Shown here piece by piece: positions 62,178 to 64,000 of a stretch of DNA of 64,000 nt. The DNA is from an uncultured Prevotellaceae bacterium (GTDB taxonomy: Bacteria > Bacteroidota > Bacteroidia > Bacteroidales > Bacteroidaceae). The DNA is taken from contig CACZMV010000018.1 of assembly GCA_902782305.1 (NCBI GenBank), positions 33,100 through 97,099 of the forward strand, written 5' to 3'. The notes under the pieces are model-generated. The model saw nothing but the letters and a program-made list of their open reading frames with translations. It did not search any database and was not told the origin of the DNA. Numbering within the stretch: the stretch's first letter is position 1; each line of letters begins with the position of its first letter. The translations under genes were made by a program, and so were the position numbers.

Positions 62178-63431
62178 CTAATCATTTATCACTTCAAATC
62201 CTGCGGATTTGATATCTTCCCAGAAGTGTGTATACGACTTGGTGACTACCTGCGGGTTGTTGATGCTCAGTCCGTCAATGCAGAGCGATGCAGGTGCAAA
62301 CGACAGGGCCATGCGATGATCCTCGTAGGTGTCAATGCCTCCTTCTATTTCAGGCATACAGCGTTCGCCATCCCATATCAGCTCACTGTTGTTCTTGTCG
62401 TGTATCACGTATCCCAACTTCCTCATCTCTTTCTTCATGGCCTCTATGCGGTCGGTCTCCTTGATTTTCAGCGTAGAAAGTCCTGTGAAGTGGAAGTGTA
62501 CATTCTTCAGCGCACAGCACACCACGAAGGTCTGTGCCAAGTCGGGCGAATTCACGAAGTCGTATTCCAGTCTGGGCACACAACGGTTCGTGTGGCGCAG
62601 CGTCACCGTTGTTGGCACCCCTTCCTCTCTGCTTTCAAAGGTGCTCTTCACGCCCAGCAGACTGAAGATGTAGCGCACCGATGAGTCGCCTTGTTTTGAA
62701 CCGTCCATCAGTCCTTCCAGTCGTATCTCGTCGTCCTCGTGGGTGCTCAGTGCCATCATCTCATACCAATAGGAAGCCGCACTCCAGTCGTTCTCAATAT
62801 AATAGTTACGCTCCTTGTAGGGCTTAGGTGTTACGCTGATGGTTTCAAAGTCGCTCCAATCGGCATCGGCTCCGAATTCGCGCATGGTCCATAGTGTCAG
62901 GTCGATGTACGGACGTGATATCACATCGCCCGTCAACCTCAGTGTCAGTCCGTTCTTCAGCGTCGGACCTATCATCAGCAGTGCTGAGATATACTGCGAA
63001 CTGATGTTCCCAGGCACTTCCAGCAATCCCCCTTCCAGCTTCCTGCCCTTGATGCGCAGGGGTGGGAATCCCTCTTCACCTGCATACTTGATGTCTGCAC
63101 CCAAGTGGCGCAATGCATCCACCAACACCCCGATGGGACGATGCTTCATGCGCTCCGTTCCTGTCAACACGTGCTCCTCGCCGTCTTTCACCGAAAGGAA
63201 AGCCGTCATAAACCGCATGGCCGTACCTGCCGCTTTGATGTTTATTTCGTGAGGATTGTTCTGCAGAGCGTCGATAATCACCGTCGTGTCGTCGCAGTCC
63301 GATAGGTTGTTTGGCAAGATGGCGCCACCCGATAGCGCATGGATTATCAGGGCGCGGTTTGATATACTTTTCGAGGCAGGCAACTTAATCGTCTGGTTCA
63401 GCACTTGTGGTGCTTTTATTTCGTATTGCAT
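62178..63431 (-). CDS. aroA: 3-phosphoshikimate 1-carboxyvinyltransferase (EPSP synthase)
   Basis: 417 residues that join phosphoenolpyruvate to shikimate 3-phosphate in aromatic amino acid synthesis. LPASKSISNRALII at the N terminus, KAAGTAMRFMTAFLS, PGNISSQYISALLM, LSTLKIKETDRI and GIDTYEDHRMALSFA are the substrate-binding blocks. It is first in the aroA-porW-porX-tsaE run; porW starts 7 bases after its stop. Confidence 0.96.
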   Translation of the reverse strand: MQYEIKAPQVLNQTIKLPASKSISNRALIIHALSGGAILPNNLSDCDDTTVIIDALQNNPHEINIKAAGTAMRFMTAFLSVKDGEEHVLTGTERMKHRPIGVLVDALRHLGADIKYAGEEGFPPLRIKGRKLEGGLLEVPGNISSQYISALLMIGPTLKNGLTLRLTGDVISRPYIDLTLWTMREFGADADWSDFETISVTPKPYKERNYYIENDWSAASYWYEMMALSTHEDDEIRLEGLMDGSKQGDSSVRYIFSLLGVKSTFESREEGVPTTVTLRHTNRCVPRLEYDFVNSPDLAQTFVVCCALKNVHFHFTGLSTLKIKETDRIEAMKKEMRKLGYVIHDKNNSELIWDGERCMPEIEGGIDTYEDHRMALSFAPASLCIDGLSINNPQVVTKSYTHFWEDIKSAGFEVIND

Positions 63432-63468
63432 GTACTTCCCTATTTATTAAATATGTGTAAAGAACGGT

Positions 63469-63500
63469 CAAAGGTACGAATTATTTAGTGATTTGCCAAA
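63469..63500 (-). promoter_or_regulatory. promoter of aroA-porW-porX-tsaE
   Basis: Minus strand: -7 TACCTTTG at 63469-63476, 19-base spacer, -33 TTTGG at 63496-63500. Confidence 0.75.
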
Positions 63501-63547
63501 GAAATAACATTAATTATAAAAGATTTCAGCAAAAAACAGGGCGAAAA

Positions 63548-63606
63548 TTTGCTAGATTCAAAAAAACGTCGTACCTTTGCAGGCGATTTCGAGAAAAATC
63601 ACCTGC
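63548..63606 (+). promoter_or_regulatory. promoter of tRNA-Pro with overlapping dyad
   Basis: -33 TTTGC (63548-63552), 19-base spacer, -7 TACCTTTG (63572-63579). The dyad GCAGGCGATT (63579-63588) and AATCACCTGC (63597-63606), with one mismatch, spans the expected start site and could be an operator. About 95 bases of leader precede the tRNA; no gene is seen there. Confidence 0.6.
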
Positions 63607-63683
63607 GAAGATGGGCTGCACCTCAGCATAAAACAAGTTTTCTGCATTCGGTTTGCACCATCCTTGCAACCTTGAAAAACGTT

Positions 63684-63756
63684 CGGGATTTAGCGCAGTT
63701 GGTAGCGCACACGTCTGGGGGGCGCGAGGTCGCTGGTTCGAGTCCAGTAATCCCGA
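63684..63756 (+). tRNA. tRNA-Pro (GGG)
   Basis: 73 bases: acceptor CGGGATT/AATCCCG, D arm GCGC/GCGC, anticodon loop CTGGGGG with GGG at 63717-63719, T arm GCTGG/CCAGT with TTCGAGT, discriminator A, no encoded CCA. The anticodon stem CACGT/GCGCG has one A-C mismatch. It reads proline codons CCC and CCU. Confidence 0.9.
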
Positions 63757-63760
63757 CAGA

Positions 63761-63803
63761 AAAAGAACCTAACTGATTGATTTTCAGATAGGTTCTTTTC
63801 TTT
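63761..63803 (+). terminator. terminator after tRNA-Pro
   Basis: 11-base arms AAAAGAACCTA (63761-63771) and TAGGTTCTTTT (63789-63799), with an inner CTGA/TCAG pair, then CTTTT. Confidence 0.88.
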
Positions 63804-63882
63804 TAGCCACATATTTAGCCACACGCCATCCACTTTCAGTCATTTTGGTTGCGTTGTAAGTTGCGTGTCATTGTATTCTTTG

Positions 63883-64000
63883 TTAAGTATCAGCACTGAT
63901 GACGTCCGACTGCTGTTCATCCAAGGCCTTGGCCAATGCCTGGTTCACATCCTCAGTCACCAACTTCTCAGTGGTCTTATAGCTGGTTAGGCTCACCATA
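63883..64000 (-). CDS. C-terminal end of an unidentified protein (cut by window edge)
   Basis: An open minus-strand frame enters from the right edge and ends at TAA 63883-63885. The last 38 residues include TSYKTTEKLVTEDVNQALA and KALDEQQSDVISADT. It lies about 80 bases past the tRNA-Pro terminator and faces it, the place where integrases of tRNA-linked elements often sit, and the KTTEK stretch would suit a tyrosine recombinase end. That is too little sequence for a call. 63804-63882 contains TAGCCACA twice, 12 bases apart. Confidence 0.4.
   Translation of the reverse strand, partial: MVSLTSYKTTEKLVTEDVNQALAKALDEQQSDVISADT

Noticed and set aside
63549-63776. A 75-residue plus-strand frame near the right end
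   Set aside because: It runs through the tRNA-Pro promoter and the tRNA itself.

Overview
The window looks like chromosomal DNA of a Bacteroidales bacterium, most likely Prevotellaceae. The evidence is promoters of the Bacteroidetes type (-7 TAnnTTTG, usually with TTTG or TTGG 19 bases upstream), no Shine-Dalgarno sites, a SusC/SusD locus, parts of the type IX secretion/gliding machinery (PorX, PorW/SprE, GldH), a TonB-ExbB-ExbD-ExbD cluster, and protein sequences that read as Prevotella-like. The species was not determined. Most of the window is core genome with few accessory genes.

Layout. 1-4 kb: rpsI-rplM, a short ComEC-like protein, a HAD hydrolase and a BASS-type transporter read from a symmetric divergent promoter. 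4-10 kb: an etfB-etfA-acyl-CoA dehydrogenase-alaS operon in which etfB is broken. 10.5-13.2 kb: anaerobic ribonucleotide reductase nrdDG behind a leader with twin hairpins. 13.3-20.6 kb: fucP, then exbB-exbD-exbD-tonB-pstS-like-TPR. 20.7-25.7 kb: aminotransferase, ribBA, LptF/G permease, START-like protein. 25.9-28.3 kb: tRNA(CAU), a secreted protein and a FadL-type porin. 28.5-34.9 kb: a stand-alone IMP cyclohydrolase followed by the rod-shape operon mreBCD-mrdA-rodA. 34.9-38.6 kb: metF, holB, ricT, gldH. 38.8-48.4 kb: xylE-like transporter, orphan receiver protein, a repeat-rich gap, then SusC-SusD-Mx1 peptidase-DUF4302. 48.6-52.3 kb: tadA, birA-pyrH, DUF4834-pssA-psd. 52.5-57 kb: dnaE, trxA, a small acidic protein. 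57-63.4 kb: aroA-porW-porX-tsaE. 63.7 kb to end: tRNA-Pro(GGG) and the 3' end of an unidentified gene.

The least expected content is a set of short-period tandem repeats. Four intergenic arrays have a 21-base period and 3-4 units each (14.8, 40.7, 41.0 and 48.5 kb). Their sequences fall into three unrelated types, yet each unit holds a small dyad. At least ten further arrays have a 7-base period. Most fill gaps between genes, but some lie inside reading frames: four CGTTGAA units in tsaE and two arrays at the start of porW, where they join a small Cys-rich membrane protein in frame to the PorW lipoprotein. A 130-base nested foldback and an AGTCCG palindrome cluster lie beside two of the 21-base arrays. 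A 34-base copy of the tadA 3' end lies beside another.

No CRISPR array, complete insertion sequence or rRNA was seen. All family assignments come from reading the protein sequences; no database search was run.
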